Notes: generated by a model from the sequence alone, not told the origin. A stretch of 5,239 nt of DNA from Candidatus Bruticola papionis (GCA_002407045.1 DHKB01000011.1:116122-121360), one strand, 5' to 3'. Shown: positions 1-5,113, numbered from the stretch's first letter. Made by a program: numbers and translations.

Positions 1-792
1 TTTTGCATTCTTGTCATCTTTGCTAGGTGAGTCCGATTGAACTTTTTGAGGGTCAGCCTTTGTCAGTGACATGTCAAATTCTTTGTCTTTGTCAGTTCCT
101 TTAAGGTGAACAGCAATTATGTTGTCACCTTTGACAATGACAGGAACTTTGTCAAATTTGATAGATGTATAGGAGTCAGTAGCTTTTTTGACTTTATCTT
201 TGTCAGAATAAACTAACACATTATTGACATATACTTCCATGTCATTGTTGTAGAAAACATTCATGGTTGTATTTTTATAAAGAGCTGGATTCTCAACTCT
301 AAAGACACGGCGCAAGAGCAAGTTGTTGCTATTGTCATTCCAGCTGATTTGGGTAGCTGGATCGAGCTCAGAGTTGCTCGTTTTTATAATATTTCCCATA
401 GGAGCTTGTCTGGTTCCCCAAGCTTTGGAATTGAAGTCTGGAGAGAACCAGCTAGGGTTATTACTGACAAAAGTTTTATAAGCGTCGTCGTTCATGACAA
501 TATATTGCCATTCGTCGCCATTACTGACACCTTCAGTAATATTCTGATCTTGATGTCGGTAATTGTCTGATTTTGTCAGTTCATTGTCAGTATTAAATTT
601 AGCGTCTTTGGGTAGCTTTTCATCAACTTCCGCTTTTTCAGTGGAAACTTGCTGTGAAGTGTTTTGAGTTGTCGGCACAGTTTGACTTTTAAGAGGTTTG
701 TTGTCAGTTGTTGTATTGCTAGGAGCGCAAGCATTTAAAGACAAGCACAAGAGAGCCGCTACTGACAAAAAAATAGATTTTTTTAAGGACAT
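1..792 (-). CDS. Secreted lipoprotein with galactose-binding-like domain (partial, 3' end outside window)
   Basis: The minus-strand frame is open from ATG at 792 down to base 1 (264 codons, no stop), so the C-terminus is missing. Residues 1-22 form a lipoprotein signal: basic MSLKKS, a hydrophobic stretch, then lipobox L-N-A-C with Cys22 as the predicted lipidated residue. Residues 23-90 are a polar Thr/Gln/Asn/Asp-rich linker. Residues about 95-243 resemble the jelly-roll galactose-binding-like domain found beside some glycoside hydrolases: W115, F120 and W125 followed by APMG, then RRVFRVE (161-167), a strand pair ending EVYVNNVLVY (186-195) and GDNIIAVHL (222-230). Beyond 243 the sequence is Lys/Asp/Ser-rich. 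A carbohydrate-binding or cell-surface role is inferred; no catalytic motif is visible. GAGG lies 12 nt before the ATG, which is rather far; an in-frame TTG at 810 has no ribosome binding site. Asp codons are 20 GAC to 5 GAT, opposite to the DUF362 gene (8 to 18), partly because the gene is full of TGTCAGT/ACTGACA. It is transcribed away from parB. Confidence 0.85.
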   Translation of the reverse strand, partial: MSLKKSIFLSVAALLCLSLNACAPSNTTTDNKPLKSQTVPTTQNTSQQVSTEKAEVDEKLPKDAKFNTDNELTKSDNYRHQDQNITEGVSNGDEWQYIVMNDDAYKTFVSNNPSWFSPDFNSKAWGTRQAPMGNIIKTSNSELDPATQISWNDNSNNLLLRRVFRVENPALYKNTTMNVFYNNDMEVYVNNVLVYSDKDKVKKATDSYTSIKFDKVPVIVKGDNIIAVHLKGTDKDKEFDMSLTKADPQKVQSDSPSKDDKNAK

Positions 793-895
793 GAAAGCTT
801 CTAACCTCAAGTAAAATTTCGCGCTTTCAAGTTTCATTAGCATTTAATTGAATCCCTTTTAGATAGTTTTTAGAGTAGTTTATGTCAGACTTTTT

Positions 896-906
896 TTGTC
901 AGACAA
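896..906. promoter_or_regulatory. Operator-like palindrome TTGTC-A-GACAA
   Basis: This is an 11-bp perfect palindrome around a central A, about 100 bp upstream of the lipoprotein start. A half-conserved copy of the same GTC-A-GAC core lies at 884-890. The arrangement is typical of a dimeric repressor or activator site, but no regulator is encoded in the window, so the role is inferred. Confidence 0.35.
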
Positions 907-1070
907 TGATATGGAGAGTAGGGGAGGAGTATTACAGACATGTTACTGACAACATTGTATTATTACTGACAATATTTTTTTGCGTGTCAGTATTATGTCT
1001 GTAATATAAAGTCGTTTGTCAGTATCATGTCTAATCCATGTCGGTAATGTATTGGTGAAGTCATTTATAG

Positions 1071-1083
1071 TATGTCAGACATA
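1071..1083. promoter_or_regulatory. Operator-like palindrome TATGTC-A-GACATA
   Basis: This is a 13-bp perfect palindrome around a central A, the longest version of the GTC-A-GAC core. It runs directly into a TACTGACA copy at 1085-1092. A related GTCTGAC core lies at 1178-1184. It may be a protein-binding site shared with the palindrome at 896-906. Confidence 0.35.
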
Positions 1084-1447
1084 ATACTGACAATTATATA
1101 TATGATTTATTTATATAAAAACACAATATAATGTATTAAATTCTTGTTTTTGTATGTCAGTAATATATTTAACATTGGTCTGACATTGTGTCAGTAATAG
1201 TCAGTAATACAAAATAGTTTGATAAAATTAAGAAAAAATATCAATAAACAAGTTAAATAGTGCTTATGGCTGTGTGTATTTCCGATAAGTCGTTACACAA
1301 CGATATTATCTGTTGTAGTAATTTGAAAATATATATTATTTTTGAATTATCATTAGTCTTAGCATTAGTTATAGACAAACGAAAAAATCGTTTTTTAAGC
1401 ATAAAAATGTAATAATTAAGATAATTAAAATGCGTAATTAAAATTTT

Positions 1448-1476
1448 TTGCAATAGAGAAAATTATTAGTTTTACT
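1448..1476 (+). promoter_or_regulatory. Weak candidate promoter for the parB-rsmG operon
   Basis: TTGCAA (1448-1453, 4 of 6 to TTGACA) is followed after 17 bp by TTTACT (1471-1476, 4 of 6 to TATAAT). Spacing is ideal but both boxes are poor matches in AT-rich DNA, so chance occurrence is quite possible. Confidence 0.2.
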
Positions 1477-1493
1477 CGTTTATTCACTCTTTG

Positions 1494-1606
1494 GAGCTCG
1501 GGAAGGTAATAAAAACGGAGGGAAGAATGCAGAGAGAATTTTAGAACCGCAAGAACTGCGGGGATAGCTCGATAATTTCATGTCTCAAGGGGCTTTTTTT
1601 ATCGAG
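1494..1606 (+). promoter_or_regulatory. Possible structured leader / attenuator upstream of parB
   Basis: Four short pairings are visible in RNA read on the plus strand. GAGCT 1494-1498 can pair with AGCTC 1566-1570. CCGCA 1547-1551 pairs with TGCGG 1557-1561 around a 5-nt loop. CTCGATAA 1568-1575 pairs perfectly with TTATCGAG 1599-1606. AGCTC 1566-1570 can instead pair with GGGCT 1590-1594, directly followed by a run of T (1595-1600). The last two pairings share bases 1568-1570 and exclude each other, as in an attenuator. No known riboswitch or T-box signature is recognised (the AGGGTGGNACCGCG element is absent), so the role is uncertain. Confidence 0.3.
1527..1544 (+). CDS. Possible five-codon leader peptide (MQREF)
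   Basis: A near-perfect Shine-Dalgarno GGAGGG (1517-1522) sits 4-5 nt before ATG 1527, which opens a frame of five codons ending in TAG. This is the strongest ribosome binding site in the parB 5' region, while the annotated parB start has none. The stop falls just before the small hairpin at 1547-1561. It could be a regulatory leader peptide, or a remnant of the original N-terminus of parB after rearrangement; its frame differs from that of parB. Confidence 0.25.
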   Translation: MQREF

Positions 1607-1620
1607 AATCTTACGACTTT

Positions 1621-2574
1621 ATGTCGTGGTTAGTTCAGTTTTTAGCAGACGAAAGGTCCTTGATTGGTTTGGACAATTCAACTTCCGCAAAATTGACCGC
1701 TGAACATCTGGCGGAAGCAGACTCTTCTTCGCAAAATGACTTAGACTTAGAAGTTAAAGAAATTTCTATAGATGATATTTTGCAAAATCCGCTGCAACCT
1801 AGGCGGGTTTTTGAAGAGTCTGCTTTACAGGAATTAGCCGATTCCATAAAGGCTAATGGCATTATTCAGCCTGTCATTGTTACCAAATTACCAGAGGGTT
1901 ACCGTTTGGTAGTAGGTGAACGCAGATTTAGAGCGGCTAAAATGATAGGTCGCCAGACTATTCCAGCTATAGTTCGCAATTTGACCAACAAAGATATGTT
2001 GGAGCTGGCTTTAGTGGAAAATTTGCAACGTCAGGATTTAAATCCCATTGAAGAAGCTCAGGCACTCTCTTTTTTAATTGGAGAGTTTAAGTTTTCTCAT
2101 TATAAACTGGCCGAGCGCATTGGTAAAAGTCGCCCTTATATTACTAATTCTTTGCGTCTTTTAAGTTTACCGACTCCTATAAAAGAAGACTTGCAGAATA
2201 ACGTGCTTTCCAGCGGTCATGCTAGAGCTATTCTGTCGCTTGAAGACGAGGTTCGCCAGATAGAAGCTTGGGAACACGTTAAAGCTGAGCAACTTTCCGT
2301 ACGCAAAACTGAGGAGTATGTAAACACTCTTAAGGGATTGAATAATGCTGCTGAAGAGTTAGTAGAAAATCATTCTGACAAAAAAACTGTTGCCGCCAAA
2401 GAGCCTCTTTCTCCTGAGTGGAGAGATCTTTTAGAGAAACTTCGTTACAGTTTCGGCGCTGACATACGTTTAAATTCCCGTTCTGATGGCAAGGGTAAGT
2501 TAGAATTTCACTTTAAAAATCAGGAAGAACTGGAAAGAATTGTCGAATGTTTTATTTACCTGATGAAATCTTAG
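1621..2574 (+). CDS. parB: ParB/Noc-family CTP-dependent DNA-binding protein
   Basis: The 317-residue product is a ParB-family protein that would load on parS, slide as a CTP-fuelled clamp and help organise or segregate the origin. Visible parts: linker 20-46; N-terminal CTPase domain about 47-150 with box GERRFR (99-104) and ENLQRQDLNPIEEA (133-146); helix-turn-helix domain about 158-205 with GKSRPYITNSLRLL and SSGHARAI; C-terminal dimerisation domain about 262-317. At the four positions separating ParB from Noc it has Arg171, Ser177, Ser182 and Gly199, where Noc has Gln, Lys, Lys and Arg, so parS recognition is predicted, matching the parS pair at 5176-5216. The N-terminus lacks the usual ParB GLGRGL-type ParA-contact motif; MSWLVQFLADERSLIGL instead looks like an amphipathic helix, as in Noc. 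ATG 1621 has no clear ribosome binding site and no better in-frame start is seen. rsmG follows after 73 bp without a terminator. The exact paralogue (ParB or Noc-like) is unsettled. Confidence 0.92.
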   Translation: MSWLVQFLADERSLIGLDNSTSAKLTAEHLAEADSSSQNDLDLEVKEISIDDILQNPLQPRRVFEESALQELADSIKANGIIQPVIVTKLPEGYRLVVGERRFRAAKMIGRQTIPAIVRNLTNKDMLELALVENLQRQDLNPIEEAQALSFLIGEFKFSHYKLAERIGKSRPYITNSLRLLSLPTPIKEDLQNNVLSSGHARAILSLEDEVRQIEAWEHVKAEQLSVRKTEEYVNTLKGLNNAAEELVENHSDKKTVAAKEPLSPEWRDLLEKLRYSFGADIRLNSRSDGKGKLEFHFKNQEELERIVECFIYLMKS

Positions 2575-2636
2575 ATCGCAGTTTGGTCTTTGGGGGCTTT
2601 CTGCAGCCGTAGTTAGTCACAGTTAGTTGGATTTTA

Positions 2637-2641
2637 TGGAG
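2637..2641 (+). promoter_or_regulatory. Ribosome binding site deciding the rsmG start
   Basis: TGGAG lies 6 nt before ATG 2648. The longer frame could begin at TTG 2627 or ATG 2636, but neither has a Shine-Dalgarno sequence, and ATG 2636 overlaps this one. Confidence 0.7.
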
Positions 2642-2647
2642 ATTTTA

Positions 2648-3358
2648 ATGAAAGAGCTTATCCGACAGGGCATACAGTCTATAGATAATCCCTTAATAAA
2701 AGCGACTGAAGAGGAGCTTGATCGTCTAGCCGAATTTGCACAGAATTTGCTGGAACATGGCAGCGAGAGGGGACTTACGGCTTTAACCAATCCTGAAGAT
2801 ATAGTTAGAGAACTGATTGTTGATTCTTTGGGAGCTATGCCATATATAGGGCAAGATCAGCGTATTGCCGATATCGGATCTGGCGCTGGTGTACCTGGCA
2901 TACCTTTGGCTATAGTGCGTCCTGAATCATTTTTCATTTTGGTTGAATCTCAGAATCGCAAGTCAGCTTGGATTGAAGAGCAAATTTTGAATTTAGGCAT
3001 TCAGGCTAAGGCTCATGCTTTGCCTATGCGTATAGAAGACGTTGCCCATAGTGACAATTGGCGCGGCAAGCTCGATTTTGTTACTGCTAAGGCTCTTTCT
3101 GCACTGCCGTCTTTAATAGAATTGGCTGTTCCGCTTTTAAAAGTAAACGGCTGCCTTTTGGCTTATAAAGGTGTTAAGTTTCAAGAAGAAATTGAGCAAT
3201 CAGCCAACGCTTTAGATAAACTTCACGCTAAAGTTGATGAGGTGTTTTCTTATACTCTTTATGGCCGCGAACGTCATATATGTGTTATAAGAAAAATGAA
3301 GCCTACGCCTAAATCTTATCCTAGACGAGTGGGAATGCCTCAGCACAGTCCACTTTAA
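2648..3358 (+). CDS. rsmG: 16S rRNA (guanine-N7)-methyltransferase RsmG
   Basis: RsmG (GidB) uses S-adenosylmethionine to methylate N7 of a conserved guanine in the 530 loop of 16S rRNA (G527 in E. coli numbering) in the cytoplasm; its loss is known to give low-level streptomycin resistance. From ATG 2648 the protein has 236 residues, the usual length. SAM-binding motif I is IADIGSGAGVPGIPLAIVRP (73-92), followed by the acidic-residue strand ILVES (97-101) and the basic NRK (103-105); FVTAKALSALP (144-154) and LLAYKG (170-175) are further family blocks. The tail KPTPKSYPRRVG (218-229) is typical of Firmicute RsmG. The family's conserved His before the DSL motif reads Leu here (RELIVDSL, 54-61), and the preceding N-L-T-A block is GLTA. 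It lies 73 bp after parB, without a terminator, so co-transcription is likely. The usual upstream partner mnmG (gidA) is not present in the window. Confidence 0.95.
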   Translation: MKELIRQGIQSIDNPLIKATEEELDRLAEFAQNLLEHGSERGLTALTNPEDIVRELIVDSLGAMPYIGQDQRIADIGSGAGVPGIPLAIVRPESFFILVESQNRKSAWIEEQILNLGIQAKAHALPMRIEDVAHSDNWRGKLDFVTAKALSALPSLIELAVPLLKVNGCLLAYKGVKFQEEIEQSANALDKLHAKVDEVFSYTLYGRERHICVIRKMKPTPKSYPRRVGMPQHSPL

Positions 3359-3366
3359 TTGACAGT

Positions 3367-3375
3367 TTTTCCACA
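3367..3375 (+). promoter_or_regulatory. DnaA-box-like site TTTTCCACA
   Basis: This is one mismatch from TTATCCACA and the only plus-oriented member of the group. It lies 8 bp beyond the rsmG stop and forms part of the 14-bp inverted repeat. Confidence 0.4.
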
Positions 3376-3411
3376 AAAAGCACAGCCATATTATTGGCTG
3401 TGCTTTTTTTT
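3375..3411 (+). terminator. Rho-independent terminator of parB-rsmG
   Basis: Arms 3375-3388 and 3395-3408 pair perfectly over 14 bp (core AGCACAGCCA / TGGCTGTGCT) around a 6-nt loop TATTAT. The stem runs into an uninterrupted T tract to 3411. The A-run on the left arm means it could also act on transcripts coming from the right. Confidence 0.93.
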
Positions 3412-3432
3412 ATCAAAAATAGTATAATAATC

Positions 3433-3441
3433 TGTGGAAAA
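3433..3441 (-). promoter_or_regulatory. DnaA-box-like site TTTTCCACA
   Basis: It reads TGTGGAAAA on the plus strand, one mismatch from the DnaA box, and forms the right arm of the 14-bp inverted repeat. Confidence 0.4.
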
Positions 3442-3664
3442 ACTGTTAATAATGTTGATAACTTATAAAAATAACCAAGTATATATTAGCGATTTCCCTG
3501 GTGCATAATTCTAAATATTGAAAAATAATAGCAAATATGCATAAGTTTTCCCTATATATATCTACTATAGCGTACGTAAAAATAAAAATATTCCAATTGT
3601 ACTCAGTGATTTATAAACAAAAACTTTATCATTTTAAACTTTTATACAGCAAATTAAGCAAAAA

Positions 3665-3685
3665 TGTGTATAAACTTGTGGAAAA
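3665..3685 (-). promoter_or_regulatory. Pair of DnaA-box-like sites
   Basis: TGTGTATAA at 3665-3673 is a full match to TTATNCACA on the minus strand, and TGTGGAAAA at 3677-3685 is one mismatch away. They have the same orientation, with starts 12 bp apart. Confidence 0.5.
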
Positions 3686-3726
3686 GTGTATTACTCAAAC
3701 ATATATAAAAAAACATATACACTGAC

Positions 3727-3746
3727 TGTGTAAAACTTGTGAATAA
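3727..3746 (-). promoter_or_regulatory. Pair of DnaA-box-like sites
   Basis: TGTGTAAAA at 3727-3735 is one mismatch from, and TGTGAATAA at 3738-3746 fully matches, TTATNCACA on the minus strand. Orientation agrees with the pair at 3665-3685 and starts are 11 bp apart. The partly symmetric TGTGCACAA follows at 3748-3756. Confidence 0.5.
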
Positions 3747-3873
3747 TGTGCACAAATAGAGGCTTTTTTCTATTTTGAAAAGCAAAATGCCAGCGACAAT
3801 ATCAAGGGAAAGAACAATTTTTAGCTAAAATTATTAAATATATCTGTTACTCTTATAAAAATTACATTCTAGT

Positions 3874-3878
3874 GAGGA
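3874..3878 (+). promoter_or_regulatory. Ribosome binding site deciding the DUF362 gene start
   Basis: GAGGA ends 8 nt before GTG 3887. An upstream in-frame GTG at 3872 would place this Shine-Dalgarno sequence inside the gene and has none of its own. Confidence 0.75.
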
Positions 3879-3886
3879 TTGTTACT

Positions 3887-4996
3887 GTGGCCAAATCTAA
3901 AGTTTATTTTACTGATATGTCTGTCAGTATGGAAAGACCATTATTAGTAAAGTTCCGTCACCTTTTAGAAAAATCAGGCTTAAAAGATCTCCCCTTAAAA
4001 GATCATTTTGTAGCTATAAAAACTCATTTTGGCGAGTTTGGAAATTTAGCGGCTTTACGTCCCAACTATGCTAGAGTTTTATGTGATTACATAAAAGAAT
4101 TGGGCGGACGTCCTTTCTTGACTGATTGCAATACTTTATATGTCGGTGGCCGTAAAAATGCGCTCGATCATTTAGATACAGCCAACTTTAATGGCTATAG
4201 CGTTATTACTACTGGGGTACATAATATTATTGCCGATGGTCTCAAGGGTAATGATGAAGTTGAAGTTCCGGTAGAAGGTGGAGAATATATTAAAAAGGCA
4301 AAAATTGGTCGTGCCATTATGGACGCCGACGTTTTTATTTCCTTAAGTCACTTTAAGGGACATGAAATGGCTGGCTTTGGTGGAGCACTGAAGAACATTG
4401 GTATGGGATCAGGCTCTAGAGCTGGTAAAATGGACATGCATTGCGCAGGTAAACCTACTGTAAATGAGAGCTTGTGTGTTGGTTGTCGCCGCTGTCAAAA
4501 AATTTGTGCTCATAACGCTCCCACTCTTAAAGGCAAAGTTATGTTTATTGATCACGACAAGTGTGTCGGTTGCGGTCGTTGCTTAGCTATTTGTCCTCGC
4601 GATGCTATTGAAGCTAATGGTTACGATTCTAGTGACATTATGAATCGCAAAATTGCCGAATATAGTAAAGCGGTTATTGATAAACGCCCACATTTCCATA
4701 TCTCTTTGGCTATAGATATTACTCCTACCTGTGATTGTCATGCTGACAATCCTTTGCCTATTGTTCCTAATGTCGGTATGTTCGCTTCTGCCGATCCTGT
4801 GGCTATAGACGTAGCTTGTGCTGATATGGTTAATAAGCAGCAGCCTATTCCTGGTAGTGTCTTAGCTGAAAGTACAGTTGAAGGTGGTGACCATTTCTAT
4901 AAAACGGCTCCAGTAACCAATTGGCGCAGTTGTGTTGAGCATGCCCAAAAAATTGGCATAGGTTCCATGGATTATGAGTTGATTAAAGTCAATTAA
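3887..4996 (+). CDS. DUF362 domain protein with two 4Fe-4S clusters
   Basis: The start is taken as GTG 3887, giving 369 residues beginning MAKSKVYFTDM, because GAGGA is well placed before it and this N-terminus is typical of the family; the frame could also open at GTG 3872 (five residues longer). The protein is a cytoplasmic DUF362 / COG2768-type iron-sulfur protein of unknown reaction, common in anaerobes. DUF362 sequence surrounds a ferredoxin-like insert: C197-x2-C200-x2-C203-x3-C207 and C226-x2-C229-x2-C232-x3-C236 are two classic 4Fe-4S motifs. Other conserved-looking blocks are KTHFGEFGN (about 45-53), SLSHFKGHEMAGFGGALKNIGMG (152-174), TCDCHADN (281-288) and ASADPVAID (300-308). There is no signal peptide or membrane segment. 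Its role is probably electron transfer, but substrate and partner are not known. It stands alone, with oriC-like DNA upstream and its own terminator downstream. TATAAA at 3854-3859 could be a -10 box, but no good -35 is visible. Confidence 0.93.
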   Translation: MAKSKVYFTDMSVSMERPLLVKFRHLLEKSGLKDLPLKDHFVAIKTHFGEFGNLAALRPNYARVLCDYIKELGGRPFLTDCNTLYVGGRKNALDHLDTANFNGYSVITTGVHNIIADGLKGNDEVEVPVEGGEYIKKAKIGRAIMDADVFISLSHFKGHEMAGFGGALKNIGMGSGSRAGKMDMHCAGKPTVNESLCVGCRRCQKICAHNAPTLKGKVMFIDHDKCVGCGRCLAICPRDAIEANGYDSSDIMNRKIAEYSKAVIDKRPHFHISLAIDITPTCDCHADNPLPIVPNVGMFASADPVAIDVACADMVNKQQPIPGSVLAESTVEGGDHFYKTAPVTNWRSCVEHAQKIGIGSMDYELIKVN

Positions 4997-5017
4997 AACG
5001 AAATTGCCCATTTTGAC

Positions 5018-5054
5018 AAAAGCTCCGTTGGCAACAGAACGGAGCTTTTTTTTT
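5018..5054 (+). terminator. Rho-independent terminator of the DUF362 gene
   Basis: AGCTCCGTT (5021-5029) pairs perfectly with AACGGAGCT (5038-5046) around an 8-nt loop, followed by a T run to 5054. It begins 22 nt after the stop codon; three A at 5018-5020 extend the stem into the T run. Confidence 0.93.
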
Positions 5055-5084
5055 GTTCCTTTATTACATATACATTTTTTACTA

Positions 5085-5113
5085 TTGATGGCTATTTTTG
5101 ATGTCGCTATGAT
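5085..5113 (+). promoter_or_regulatory. Candidate sigma-70-type promoter for the next gene
   Basis: TTGATG (5085-5090, 4 of 6) and TATGAT (5108-5113, 5 of 6) are separated by 17 bp. It lies after the terminator and about 60 bp before the parS pair, pointing rightwards, so ParB bound at parS could affect this transcript. Confidence 0.4.

Larger units (their letters stand above)
883..1206. repeat. Cluster of short dispersed repeats, core TGTCAGTAATA / TATTACTGACA
   Basis: Exact TGTCAGT or its complement ACTGACA starts at 945, 965, 985, 1017, 1086, 1155 and 1189, with a near copy AGTCAGT at 1199. The 7-mer is usually extended to TGTCAGTA plus A/T-rich bases. Copies occur in both orientations at irregular spacing, so this is neither a tandem array nor a CRISPR array. 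Degenerate copies (ATGTCTGTAATA, ATGTCGGTAATG) lie between them. Eight more exact 7-mers lie inside the adjacent lipoprotein gene (61, 90, 463, 523, 574, 585, 702, 761), but only one in the remaining 4 kb (3922). Function is unknown; regulator or nucleoid-protein binding sites, or a locally amplified motif, are possible. Confidence 0.75.
793..1620. other. Long intergenic region without a supported protein gene
   Basis: This 828-base gap separates the divergent lipoprotein and parB-like genes. Three parts can be told apart. Bases 793-880 are the lipoprotein 5' flank, with GAGG as a weak ribosome binding site. Bases 883-1206 hold the dense TGTCAGT-type repeats and palindromes. Bases 1210-1490 are very AT-rich with no gene that can be supported: a 66-codon minus-strand frame at 1253-1453 has a TTG start, no ribosome binding site and only Ile/Lys/Asn/Leu-type low-complexity composition. 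Bases 1490-1620 form a possible structured leader for parB. Confidence 0.7.
3362..3446. repeat. 14-bp perfect inverted repeat flanking the rsmG terminator
   Basis: ACAGTTTTTCCACA at 3362-3375 recurs in inverse complement as TGTGGAAAAACTGT at 3433-3446. Each arm includes a DnaA-box-like TTTTCCACA. The repeat encloses the terminator hairpin with 57 bp between the arms. Confidence 0.8.
3359..3886. other. Candidate chromosomal replication origin (oriC) region
   Basis: This 528-base gap after rsmG has no credible gene; a 62-codon plus-strand frame at 3537-3725 is low-complexity Tyr/Lys/Ile/Leu with no ribosome binding site. It holds six 9-mers equal to or one base off the DnaA box TTATNCACA: 3367-3375 (plus), 3433-3441, 3665-3673, 3677-3685, 3727-3735 and 3738-3746 (all minus). 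A further one-off site is TTATGCACC on the minus strand at 3500-3508. The last four form two close pairs. Between about 3510 and 3720 the DNA is extremely AT-rich, as expected of an unwinding element. Neighbouring rsmG, parB and parS fit an origin region. GC skew over a larger region would be needed to settle it, and dnaA is not in the window. Confidence 0.5.

Noticed and set aside
349..570. Plus-strand 73-codon open frame
   Set aside because: It lies entirely antisense to the lipoprotein gene, which has a clear signal peptide and domain; the frame has no ribosome binding site or recognisable product.
911..930. THF-riboswitch-like GGAGAGTAG
   Set aside because: Only the opening nonamer matches; the rest of the conserved aptamer is absent and the area is filled by the TGTCAGT repeats.
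883..1206. CRISPR or tandem-repeat array
   Set aside because: Repeat units are only 7-11 bp, in both orientations, with irregular spacing and no uniform spacers.
1253..1453. Minus-strand 66-codon open frame
   Set aside because: It has a TTG start without a Shine-Dalgarno sequence, and its Ile/Lys/Asn/Leu-rich composition simply reflects AT-rich DNA.
1494..1600. T-box leader, riboswitch or tRNA before parB
   Set aside because: GAACCGC hints at a T-box antiterminator, but the AGGGTGGNACCGCG element and stem I motifs are missing. The GAGCT/AGCTC closing stem encloses a tRNA-sized segment, but there is no T-loop GGTTCGA sequence.
1580..1640. Frameshift in the parB 5' end (frame from ATG 1580 reading into RGL-VQFLAD)
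   Set aside because: The upstream frame gives CRG just where ParB proteins often have RGL, but the preceding residues do not look like the basic ParB N-terminus, ATG 1580 has no ribosome binding site, and the frame needs one extra base. It cannot be decided from sequence alone.
1635..1862. Minus-strand 75-codon frame
   Set aside because: It is antisense to the well-supported parB gene and shows no features of its own.
3537..3725. Plus-strand 62-codon frame in the AT-rich gap
   Set aside because: Tyr/Lys/Ile/Leu low complexity and no ribosome binding site; it overlaps the DnaA-box cluster.
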